Shown one piece after another: positions 1 to 5,501 of a stretch of 7,160 bases of DNA. The position numbers were made by a program, and so were the translations under genes. The DNA comes from an uncultured Clostridia bacterium (lineage in GTDB: Bacteria; Bacillota_A; Clostridia; TANB77; CAG-508). Every line of letters starts with the position of its first letter. Within the stretch, counting starts at the first letter, position 1. The DNA is taken from assembly GCA_947588915.1 (NCBI GenBank), contig CANPZA010000077.1, positions 1 through 7,160 of the forward strand, written 5' to 3'. Under the pieces are notes generated by a model that was not told the origin of the DNA, did no database searches, and saw nothing but the letters and a program-made list of their open reading frames with translations.

Positions 1-179
1 AAGATTATTTGCTTGCAATGGAAAGAAGTCCAATTAAAAATACAGAAATAAAGTTTTTGATAAAGGAAGCATTAACAAAAAAAATAAGCGATAAAGAAGT
101 ATATATGAAAGGAATAGATGCAAGCTATCGTTATGAAGGATATAATTTGTATAAAACAGAAGATTTAAAAAACAAATAA
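1..179 (+). CDS. Fic family protein, C-terminal fragment (5' part outside the window)
   Basis: Only the last 58 residues are present, reading in frame from base 3 to the TAA at 177-179. The fragment runs from DYLLAMERSPIKN to a tail ending KTEDLKNK. The stretch KEALTKKISDKEVYMKGID followed by SYRYEGYN matches, from memory, the C-terminal helix and tail of Firmicute Fic/DOC proteins, where a Y-x-YEGY signature closes the domain. Fic enzymes usually transfer AMP, or another phosphate-containing group, from a nucleotide to hydroxyl side chains of target proteins. The catalytic HxFx(D/E)GNGRxxR loop lies upstream of this tail and so cannot be inspected, and activity cannot be judged. Whether the gene has an inhibitory antitoxin or an intramolecular inhibitory helix is also unknown. 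The stop is followed by a 163-bp gap before the next gene. The assignment rests on a short tail and is therefore good but not certain. Confidence 0.72.
   Translation, partial: DYLLAMERSPIKNTEIKFLIKEALTKKISDKEVYMKGIDASYRYEGYNLYKTEDLKNK
157..172 (+). repeat. 16-bp direct repeat, left copy (end of Fic gene)
   Basis: CAGAAGATTTAAAAAA here is identical to bases 1489-1504. This copy is inside the last codons of the Fic gene, in the part encoding TEDLKN. The two copies bracket the 76-aa/kinase pair, with the repeat unit recurring after 1332 bp. Such flanking repeats could mark insertion or recombination at the gene's end. In sequence this A-rich, one 16-bp repeat somewhere in a window of this size is not far from chance, so significance depends on position rather than on length. 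Confidence 0.4.
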
Positions 180-342
180 TCATTTATATTAAGGAAATAT
201 ACTTATGTGGATTTGATACTTATACATGTGTTCAAAAAATAATATTATTATTTGAGATATAGATATTTTATAAAAAATTTGAACTAATCAAAAAATAGAA
301 TAGTTCAAAAGAAAGAAAATAGAGAGGTTTTAAGATAAAGAA
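180..342. other. Intergenic region upstream of the HipA-like pair
   Basis: This very A+T-rich 163-bp gap holds no credible open reading frame. It has no G/C-rich hairpin followed by a T-run, so no intrinsic terminator for the Fic gene is evident. It must carry the promoter of the 76-aa/kinase pair unless that pair is read through from the Fic gene. A TTGAGA hexamer at 252-257 resembles a -35 box and TATAAA at 269-274 resembles a -10 box, but only 11 bp separate them, so I do not assign a promoter. The notable content is a set of GTTCAAA-type half-sites, described as a separate feature. Confidence 0.6.
230..310. promoter_or_regulatory. Candidate operator: inverted GTTCAAA half-sites
   Basis: The heptamer GTTCAAA occurs at 230-236 and 303-309, and its reverse complement TTTGAAC at 278-284. 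A degenerate reverse copy, TTTGAG, lies at 251-256. They form two inverted pairs. The left pair bounds a 24-bp imperfect palindrome (232-255) whose 12-bp core AATAATATTATT is perfectly symmetrical. The right pair is a perfect 9-bp inverted repeat, TTTGAACTA at 278-286 and TAGTTCAAA at 301-309, around a 14-nt spacer, with arm centres about 23 bp apart. No T-run follows, which argues against a terminator. Placement just upstream of a possible toxin-antitoxin-like pair fits binding by a regulator; alternatively the right repeat forms an mRNA leader hairpin. The A+T bias makes chance symmetry fairly likely. Confidence 0.35.
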
Positions 343-573
343 ATGATGAAGAATAACAAGGAAAATAATAAAAATATCTTAGAAAAATGTTTACCTAAAT
401 ATTTAAAAGAAGATTTAGAAAAATTAAAAGAAGGAATAAAAAATGATGTATCTTATTTAGATTGTTTAATAAATGAATTACAAGGTTCAGTAAATAGTGC
501 ATTTATAGATGGAGATATAACAGAAGAGCAATGTGATTATTTATATAAAAAATATATTAGAATGGAGGAATAA
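343..573 (+). CDS. Small acidic helical protein, putative partner of the HipA-like kinase
   Basis: This 76-aa protein has no family I can name with certainty. It is rich in Lys, Glu, Asn and Leu, has no predicted membrane segment or signal peptide, and reads as a helical bundle. A Lys/Asn-rich head precedes a helix at about residues 12-32, a second helix with SYLDCLINELQGSVNSAF at 37-54, and an acidic turn leading into ITEEQCDYLYKKYI at 59-72. It ends 1 bp before the kinase ATG and contains that gene's ribosome binding site in its last codons, so the two are almost surely co-translated. The start is the first of two adjacent ATGs; the only purine-rich site, AGAGAGG at 321-327, is unusually far away (15 nt), so initiation may be weak. 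No helix-turn-helix of the HipB type is apparent. By position it could be an antitoxin, chaperone or substrate-recruiting partner; this is inference. Confidence 0.7.
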   Translation: MMKNNKENNKNILEKCLPKYLKEDLEKLKEGIKNDVSYLDCLINELQGSVNSAFIDGDITEEQCDYLYKKYIRMEE

Positions 574-574
574 A

Positions 575-1462
575 ATGATAGATTTTACAAACTGTGAAAT
601 AAATAATTATAAATACTATGGTGGTAAAAATGGTGGAAAGATTTGTGTAATATATAATAATGAAGATTATATGTTAAAATTTCCAAGCGTAAATGAAGGA
701 ATATCAGAATATGGATATTCTAATAGTTGTATTTCAGAATATATAGTATGTAATATTTTTAAAACAATTGGTTTAAATTCACAAGATACCATATTGGGTA
801 CTTATAATCTAAATGGTAATAAAAAGATTGTAGTTGCATGTAAGGACTTTACTTCAAAGAATAATATATTAAAGCAATTTGCAGAGCTAAAAAATAGCCA
901 AATTGAAACTTCAAAAAATGGATATGGAACAGAATTAAGCGAAGTAATAGAAACAATAGAAAATCAAGTTATATATGACACTAACAAACTAAAAGAATTT
1001 TTTTGGCAAATGTTTATAGCTGATAGCCTAGTTGGAAACTTTGATAGACATAATGGTAATTGGGGATTTCTAATTGATGAAAATTTAAAAAAGATTGAAA
1101 TCGCTCCTATATATGATTGTGCATCTTGTTTATATCCTCAATTAACAGATGAAAGAATTGAAGAAATTATTGACAATGATGAAGAAATGAAAGCAAGAGT
1201 ATTCACTTTTCCAACATCTAGTTTAAAAATAGATGATAAAAAAATTAATTATTTTGAATACATTAGTAGTTTAGAAAATGAAGACTGTAATAAAGCACTT
1301 TTAAAGTTAGTTCCGAAAATAAACTTAGAAAAAATCAATTTACTTATTAATGAAACCCCAATTATATCCAACATTAGAAAAGAATTTTATAAGAAAATAT
1401 TAAAATTGAGATATGAAATAATACTAAAAACTAACTATGATAAATTGTTGGAGAAAAAATAG
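575..1462 (+). CDS. HipA/CtkA-like serine/threonine kinase
   Basis: This 295-aa protein shows the kinase core of the HipA superfamily. YMLKFP (residues 32-37) supplies the ATP-binding lysine K35. CISEYIVCNIF (52-62) matches the SE-containing helix after the nucleotide-binding loop. SLVGNFDRHNGNWGFL (151-166) is the HipA catalytic loop, with D157 and N162 as candidate catalytic and metal-binding residues, and IAPIYDCASCLYP (176-188) carries the second metal-binding Asp, D181. All key residues are present, so an active enzyme is expected. Classical HipA is about 440 aa with an N-terminal subdomain; this shorter form is closer to stand-alone CtkA-type kinases. E. coli HipA phosphorylates GltX; the target here is unknown. 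The start at 575 is preferred over an upstream in-frame ATG at 533 because GGAGG at 564-568 sits 6 nt before it. It follows the 76-aa gene by 1 bp, and there is no hipB-like gene. Confidence 0.85.
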   Translation: MIDFTNCEINNYKYYGGKNGGKICVIYNNEDYMLKFPSVNEGISEYGYSNSCISEYIVCNIFKTIGLNSQDTILGTYNLNGNKKIVVACKDFTSKNNILKQFAELKNSQIETSKNGYGTELSEVIETIENQVIYDTNKLKEFFWQMFIADSLVGNFDRHNGNWGFLIDENLKKIEIAPIYDCASCLYPQLTDERIEEIIDNDEEMKARVFTFPTSSLKIDDKKINYFEYISSLENEDCNKALLKLVPKINLEKINLLINETPIISNIRKEFYKKILKLRYEIILKTNYDKLLEKK

Positions 1463-1528
1463 GAAATCAATATGCAAAAAAATTAAGGCAGAAGATTTAA
1501 AAAATAATAAATAAGGAAGGTGACAGAT
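1463..1528 (+). other. Intergenic gap with a possible Fic-tail remnant
   Basis: This 66-bp gap separates the kinase from the oxidoreductase gene. Bases 1485-1514, read in frame, give KAEDLKNNK and a stop, close to the KTEDLKNK-stop that ends the Fic gene at the left edge of the window. The nucleotides agree exactly over 16 bp (1489-1504). No start codon or ribosome binding site precedes this stretch, so it is not a gene. It could be a scar of a duplicated or displaced Fic 3' end, or coincidence in Lys/Glu-rich, A-rich DNA. The gap ends in the oxidoreductase ribosome binding site. I see no clear promoter or terminator in it. Confidence 0.35.
1489..1504 (+). repeat. 16-bp direct repeat, right copy (after the kinase gene)
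   Basis: This is the second exact copy of CAGAAGATTTAAAAAA, 27 bp past the kinase stop codon. It lies in the same codon phase relative to a nearby TAA as the copy in the Fic gene, which is why a shared origin of the two tails is considered. A near match, AGAAGATTTAAAA, also occurs inside the unknown gene around 3660, so the motif is partly a product of common EDLK codons. Confidence 0.4.
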
Positions 1529-2959
1529 ATGAAACAATACGATGTAGTAATAGTAGGAGCAGGTCCAGCAGGGCTATTTGCAGCATACGAACTAAAAGAT
1601 AAAAATAAAAATTTAAAAGTTGCTATATTAGAAAAAGGAAAAAAAGTAAAAAACAGATTTTGTCCAATGGACAAGGGGAAAAAGAACTGCATGAACTGTA
1701 ATCCATGTAACATATTAAGTGGTTATGGAGGTGCAGGAACTTTTTCTGATGGAAAACTTAATTTTATACCAAAATTAGGAAAATCTGATTTATTCAAATA
1801 TATGTCACAATCAGAAGCTTACAAATTAATAGATGAAACAGAAGAAATATTTAATAAATTTCACATGGACAGTGAAGTTTTTCCTTCAAACTTTGAAGAA
1901 GCAAAGGAAATTGAAAAGAAAATAGCCATACAAGGTTCTAGATTGTTATTAATTAAACAAAAACACTTAGGTAGTGATCATTTACCAGAATATATACAAG
2001 GGTTTTCAGATTATTTAGAAAAAGAAGGAGTAGACTTATATGATAGTACAAATGTCACAGATGTAATAAGTAAAAACGGAAAATATGAAGTAATATATAA
2101 TAATTCCAATACTGAAGAAAGCATAATAGCAAAAAATGTTATCATTGCACCTGGAAGAGAAGGAGCAAAATGGACACAAGAATTTGCTGATAAATATAAA
2201 ATACCATACAATTCTCAAAGTATTGAGATAGGTGTACGTGTTGAAGTAAGAAAAGAGATATTAAAAGAAATTTGTGATGTTATATATGATCCAACCATAT
2301 TTATAAAAACAGATACTTATTCAGATGAAATAAGAACATTTTGTACTAATCCAGGAGGATTCGTTGCTAAAGAAAACTACTATGGTTATATTTGTGTAAA
2401 TGGACATTCTTTAAAAGAAATAAAATCTAATAATAGTAATTTTGCATTTATAAGTAAAGTTACTTTAACACAGCCAACGACTAACACAAGGCAATATGGA
2501 GAAAGCATAGCCAGAATTGCAAATGTATTAGGAGCTGGAAAACCTATTATTCAAACTTTAAAAGATTTGAGAAGCGGAAGAAGAAGCGAATGGCATCGTA
2601 TAAATAAAGGATTTATAGAACCTACTTTAAAAGATTGTGTAGCAGGAGATTTAGCACTTATTTTACCACATAGAATTGTTACAAATATATTAGAAGGATT
2701 GCAAAAACTAGACAAAATAATACCAGGAGTTAATAATGATGAAACATTATTATATGGACCAGAAATAAAATTCTTTAGTAATGAAATTGAAACAGATAAT
2801 AAGTTCAAAATAAAAAATGAAAATATTTATTTTGTAGGAGATGGCGCAGGAAAAGCTGGAAATATAGTAGCAGCAGCAGCTACAGCATTAGTAGCAGCAA
2901 GAGACATTATTGAAAAAAATTCAAATAATAATAAGGAAATTCAAGAAAAAAATATTTAA
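1529..2959 (+). CDS. FAD-dependent oxidoreductase of the COG2509 type
   Basis: This 476-aa cytoplasmic flavoprotein begins with a Rossmann strand and the dinucleotide-binding loop GAGPAG (residues 10-15). A second diagnostic segment is GYGGAGTFSDGKLNF (65-79). Close to the C-terminus IYFVGDGAGKAGNIVAAAATA (from about 433) is the usual FAD-contacting GDGAG loop and helix. Between the first two lie four cysteines, C45, C54, C57 and C60, in a C-x8-C-x2-C-x2-C pattern; such a cluster is, as I recall, common in this family and might bind metal or an Fe-S centre. Length fits uncharacterised FAD-dependent dehydrogenases of COG2509; the substrate is unknown. The start at ATG 1529 is favoured over an in-frame GTG at 1520 because AGGAAGGTGA (about 1514-1523) is a good Shine-Dalgarno for the ATG and overlaps the GTG. 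It is the first gene of a four-gene plus-strand run. Confidence 0.87.
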   Translation: MKQYDVVIVGAGPAGLFAAYELKDKNKNLKVAILEKGKKVKNRFCPMDKGKKNCMNCNPCNILSGYGGAGTFSDGKLNFIPKLGKSDLFKYMSQSEAYKLIDETEEIFNKFHMDSEVFPSNFEEAKEIEKKIAIQGSRLLLIKQKHLGSDHLPEYIQGFSDYLEKEGVDLYDSTNVTDVISKNGKYEVIYNNSNTEESIIAKNVIIAPGREGAKWTQEFADKYKIPYNSQSIEIGVRVEVRKEILKEICDVIYDPTIFIKTDTYSDEIRTFCTNPGGFVAKENYYGYICVNGHSLKEIKSNNSNFAFISKVTLTQPTTNTRQYGESIARIANVLGAGKPIIQTLKDLRSGRRSEWHRINKGFIEPTLKDCVAGDLALILPHRIVTNILEGLQKLDKIIPGVNNDETLLYGPEIKFFSNEIETDNKFKIKNENIYFVGDGAGKAGNIVAAAATALVAARDIIEKNSNNNKEIQEKNI

Positions 2960-2983
2960 TTTAAAGAAACAAGGAGAAAGTAA

Positions 2984-3442
2984 ATGATAAAAATTTTATT
3001 TGTATGCTATGGAAATATATGTAGATCACCAATGGCAGAATATGTCTTAAAAGATATTGTCAAAAAGCAGGGGAAATCAGATGAATTCTATATTGATTCA
3101 GCAGCAACTAGTAGAGAAGAAATCGGAAATGGAGTTCATTATGGTACAGTAAATAAATTGAAAGAGCTAAACATACCTTGTGGTAATCATAAGGCAAGGC
3201 AAATAACAGAAAATGATTATAAAGAATTTGATTATATCATAGGAATGGAAGAATCAAATATTAAAAGCATAAAAAGAATTATTGGAAAAGATAAAGAAAA
3301 TAAAATACATAGGTTATTAGATTTCTCAAAAAATCCAAGAGATATATCAGATCCATGGTACACAGGTAATTTTGACAAAACTTATAATGATATTATAGAA
3401 GGGATAGATGGGTTACTTCAATTTTTGCAAAAGAATAAATAA
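2984..3442 (+). CDS. Low-molecular-weight protein tyrosine phosphatase
   Basis: This 152-aa protein has the hallmarks of the family. The N-terminal strand runs straight into the phosphate-binding loop CYGNICRS (C8 to S15, a C-x5-R-S motif) with nucleophile C8 and phosphate-binding R14. The general-acid loop is DPWYTGNF (123-130) with D123. Length matches the usual 140-160 aa. The enzyme removes phosphate from tyrosine, or sometimes arginine, residues in the cytoplasm. In bacteria many members (Wzb, PtpB types) act on autokinases that control polysaccharide export, others on phospho-arginine; no kinase of the BY type is visible here. The ribosome binding site AAGGAG at 2971-2976 is 7 nt before the ATG. 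It lies 24 bp after the oxidoreductase and 16 bp before the unknown gene, so it is probably co-transcribed with both. Confidence 0.93.
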   Translation: MIKILFVCYGNICRSPMAEYVLKDIVKKQGKSDEFYIDSAATSREEIGNGVHYGTVNKLKELNIPCGNHKARQITENDYKEFDYIIGMEESNIKSIKRIIGKDKENKIHRLLDFSKNPRDISDPWYTGNFDKTYNDIIEGIDGLLQFLQKNK

Positions 3443-3458
3443 AAGGGAGAAAAAAGAT

Positions 3459-4037
3459 ATGTTAATAAAAGAAATAAAACCAATAGGGAAAATAGGAAAG
3501 AATTTATTAAAAAATGAAAATGCAGATAGTATAATTGATAAAATAATAGAATTACCATTACAAAAAGCGTGTAAAATATTTAAAAATAAAAATATAGAAA
3601 CTAATATGAGTAGTGCTAATAAGAAAAACTTACCTAAAAAAGGAAAAAGAATAGAAAAAGAAGATTTAAAACTAAATAATAAAATTCCTTTTTTTGCACC
3701 AAATTTTACAAATGCAGGAAAAGGATATGCATGGATAATGATAAATTATGATAATCTCTCAAATGAAAATAAAGAAAAAATATTTGAACTAGAAAATAAA
3801 TTAACTTCAAAATGTATTTGGCTTACATATTCATCTTACTATGTTCAATTTAATAAAAAAGAAGATGAATATAATGAATACAAGAAAAAATTTGATGAAA
3901 AATCTTTTAACATGACATACAATAATAATTATCCAAGAAGGACAGTATTTATAAGAATGCCAATATCAGAAAAAACAACAGTAGAAGAAGTAGAAGAATA
4001 TTTTTGTAAAATTGCAAATGAAATGATAGAACAATAA
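3459..4037 (+). CDS. Protein of unknown function, 192 aa
   Basis: I do not recognise a named family. The protein is cytoplasmic by appearance, with no membrane segment or signal peptide, and very rich in Lys, Asn and Glu. An N-terminal helical part with LPLQKACKIF (32-41) leads to IETNMSSANKKN (46-57), which looks like a conserved motif. A charged linker follows (58-72), then an alpha/beta-looking part: GYAWIMINYDNLS (89-101) as a strand before a helix, CIWLTYSSYYVQF (119-131) as a further strand, and PRRTVFIRMPIS (159-170) before a final acidic helix. The alternation of strands and helices suggests a compact fold, possibly ferredoxin-like; this is a guess. The start at 3459 is preferred over an in-frame upstream ATG at 3408, which overlaps the phosphatase, because AAGGGAGA at 3443-3450 sits 8 nt upstream. 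The gene ends in tandem TAA codons and lies in the operon between the phosphatase and a glycosyltransferase. Confidence 0.85.
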   Translation: MLIKEIKPIGKIGKNLLKNENADSIIDKIIELPLQKACKIFKNKNIETNMSSANKKNLPKKGKRIEKEDLKLNNKIPFFAPNFTNAGKGYAWIMINYDNLSNENKEKIFELENKLTSKCIWLTYSSYYVQFNKKEDEYNEYKKKFDEKSFNMTYNNNYPRRTVFIRMPISEKTTVEEVEEYFCKIANEMIEQ

Positions 4038-4058
4038 TAAAGAAGAAGGAGAAAGTAA

Positions 4059-5501
4059 TTGGAAGGAAGCAAAGATAATATAAAAAGTTATTTAATAAAA
4101 ATTTTATTTATAATAGCAAGTATAATATTTGCTATTCCATCTTGTATATATTTGTTAGAAAATAAAACAGTATTAGAATTCGGACCATATTTCCAATTTT
4201 TATATAATTTTCAAACAAGTAGATTAACTCAGACATTTATATATATAATAATACTTTTATTATTAACATTAGCGTATTTTTTAACAATAAAAAACAGAGA
4301 GAAAATGTTTAAAAATATAAAAAGAATGTTTATATTTATAAGTATAATATCAATAATATTTATGGCAGTTTTACCATTTATGTGTTCAGATGTATTTTAT
4401 TATTTAGGAATTGGAAGAATAGATGGCGCATATAATCAAAATCCATATTATACAACAGTAAAGGAATTTGTTGAAAATGATAATATGCAAAGCATAAAAA
4501 ATGACACCGTACTATATCAAGGATATATAAATGATTGGTCAGATTCTACAATAGTGTATGGTCCTATATGGGCTTTGATTTGTAAGATAATGGGCATATT
4601 ATCTTTTGGGAATATAGATTGTGGATTATTAATTTTTAAAATAGTAAATGTATTAGTACATTTATTAAATTGTTACTTAATTTATAAAATATCACATAAA
4701 AAAATATTCACTTTAATATATGGATTAAATCCATTTATTTTAATAGAATCAATTGCACATGTGCATAATGACACTTTTGTAGTATTATTCATACTCGCAT
4801 CTTTATACTTTTTGATAAAAAAGAAGAATATAATACCAAGTATAATATTTTTAGCAATGGCAACAGCAATTAAATACTTTGCAATATTAATATTACCATT
4901 TATAATAATATATTATTTTAGAAAAGAAAAACCATTAGTAAGATTTGTAAAATGTATTGAATATGGATTTCTATTTTTATTATTTTTAGCTATTCCATAC
5001 TTATTTTATACGCAAGATGGACAAGTTTTAAATGGTATATTTGTTCAACAAGAAAAAATTGCAAAAAGTTTTTATGTCATAATAACAGAATATTTTAATG
5101 AACCAAATATATCAGTAACTACAGTAAATGAACTATTATTAAAATCTTTTGTAATAATATACTTCTTTGCATGTGTTATATTACTAAAAAAGAAAAAAAT
5201 ATCATTAAGAACAGAATTAAAAACAGCAAATTACTTTATTATGGCATTTTTATTTTTATTAATTACAAATTTTCAACCATGGTATATTATGTGGATATTT
5301 CCACTTATAATGTGGCAAAAATCAGAAAATATAAAATGGATTCCACAAATAGCGATAATTAGTGAATTTGCAAACTCAATATTTTTAACTTATGGAGAAG
5401 GATGGCGAAATGGAACACCATTTACATTTATATTTATTGTAAGTAGCTTGAGTATTTGGATAATAAACCAAAAAGTAAAAAGGATTAGTCATAAGGTATG
5501 A
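4059..5501 (+). CDS. Multi-pass GT-C glycosyltransferase, MptB-like
   Basis: This 480-aa integral membrane protein has about 10-12 hydrophobic segments (for example 11-31, 57-77, 89-109, 190-209, 238-254, 262-285, 297-317, 362-376, 391-407). The first external loop carries SDVFYYLGIGR (110-120), with the Asp typical of GT-C catalytic loops, then NQNPYY (126-131). YGPIW (167-171), HVHND (234-238), AIKYFA (270-275) and FQPWY (405-409) complete a pattern I associate with MptA/MptB-type and GT87 transferases. These use polyprenyl-phosphate-linked sugar, often mannose, to glycosylate a lipid-linked or wall acceptor on the outer face of the membrane; sugar and acceptor here are unknown. The start is TTG, supported by AAGGAG at 4046-4051 with 7-nt spacing. 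It is the last gene of the operon, 21 bp after the unknown gene. Its last 17 bp overlap the 3' end of the convergent minus-strand gene. Confidence 0.85.
   Translation: MEGSKDNIKSYLIKILFIIASIIFAIPSCIYLLENKTVLEFGPYFQFLYNFQTSRLTQTFIYIIILLLLTLAYFLTIKNREKMFKNIKRMFIFISIISIIFMAVLPFMCSDVFYYLGIGRIDGAYNQNPYYTTVKEFVENDNMQSIKNDTVLYQGYINDWSDSTIVYGPIWALICKIMGILSFGNIDCGLLIFKIVNVLVHLLNCYLIYKISHKKIFTLIYGLNPFILIESIAHVHNDTFVVLFILASLYFLIKKKNIIPSIIFLAMATAIKYFAILILPFIIIYYFRKEKPLVRFVKCIEYGFLFLLFLAIPYLFYTQDGQVLNGIFVQQEKIAKSFYVIITEYFNEPNISVTTVNELLLKSFVIIYFFACVILLKKKKISLRTELKTANYFIMAFLFLLITNFQPWYIMWIFPLIMWQKSENIKWIPQIAIISEFANSIFLTYGEGWRNGTPFTFIFIVSSLSIWIINQKVKRISHKV
5485..5501. other. 17-bp tail-to-tail overlap of two glycosyltransferase genes
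   Basis: The plus-strand stop TGA is at 5499-5501 and the minus-strand stop, TTA on the plus strand, is at 5485-5487, so the two coding regions share 17 bp. No hairpin with a T-run is visible in or right beside the overlap, so transcripts from each side probably extend into the other gene and could pair as antisense RNA. Confidence 0.85.

Noticed and set aside
278..309. Intrinsic terminator for the Fic gene
   Set aside because: The 9-bp stem is A+T-rich and is followed by a purine-rich tract, not a T-run.
180..342. CRISPR array or tandem repeat in the upstream gap
   Set aside because: The repeated heptamers are too short and in alternating orientation, with no regular spacers; an operator is the better reading.
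533..574. Upstream in-frame ATG extending the kinase by 14 residues
   Set aside because: It lies inside the 76-aa gene, has no ribosome binding site, and the ATG at 575 has a well-spaced GGAGG.
1520..1528. GTG start for the oxidoreductase
   Set aside because: The GTG overlaps the Shine-Dalgarno of the ATG at 1529, and the conserved Rossmann strand begins right after that ATG.
1483..1713. Minus-strand open frame of 76 codons
   Set aside because: It is antisense to the oxidoreductase 5' end and its ribosome binding site region; the Phe/Leu-rich product reflects complementing Lys-rich codons.
2011..2808. Three minus-strand open frames inside the oxidoreductase gene
   Set aside because: They are shadows of a strongly conserved gene with no family resemblance or ribosome binding sites of their own.
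3408..3458. Upstream in-frame ATG extending the 192-aa protein by 17 residues
   Set aside because: It lies within the phosphatase gene and lacks a ribosome binding site; the ATG at 3459 has AAGGGAGA 8 nt upstream.
5171..5362. Plus-strand 63-codon frame inside the MptB-like gene
   Set aside because: It is an alternate frame within conserved coding sequence including the FQPWY motif.
4059..5501. Possible reassignment of TGA to Trp, as in some A+T-rich lineages
   Set aside because: Trp codons in the genes are TGG and TGA serves as the stop of this gene, so the standard code fits.
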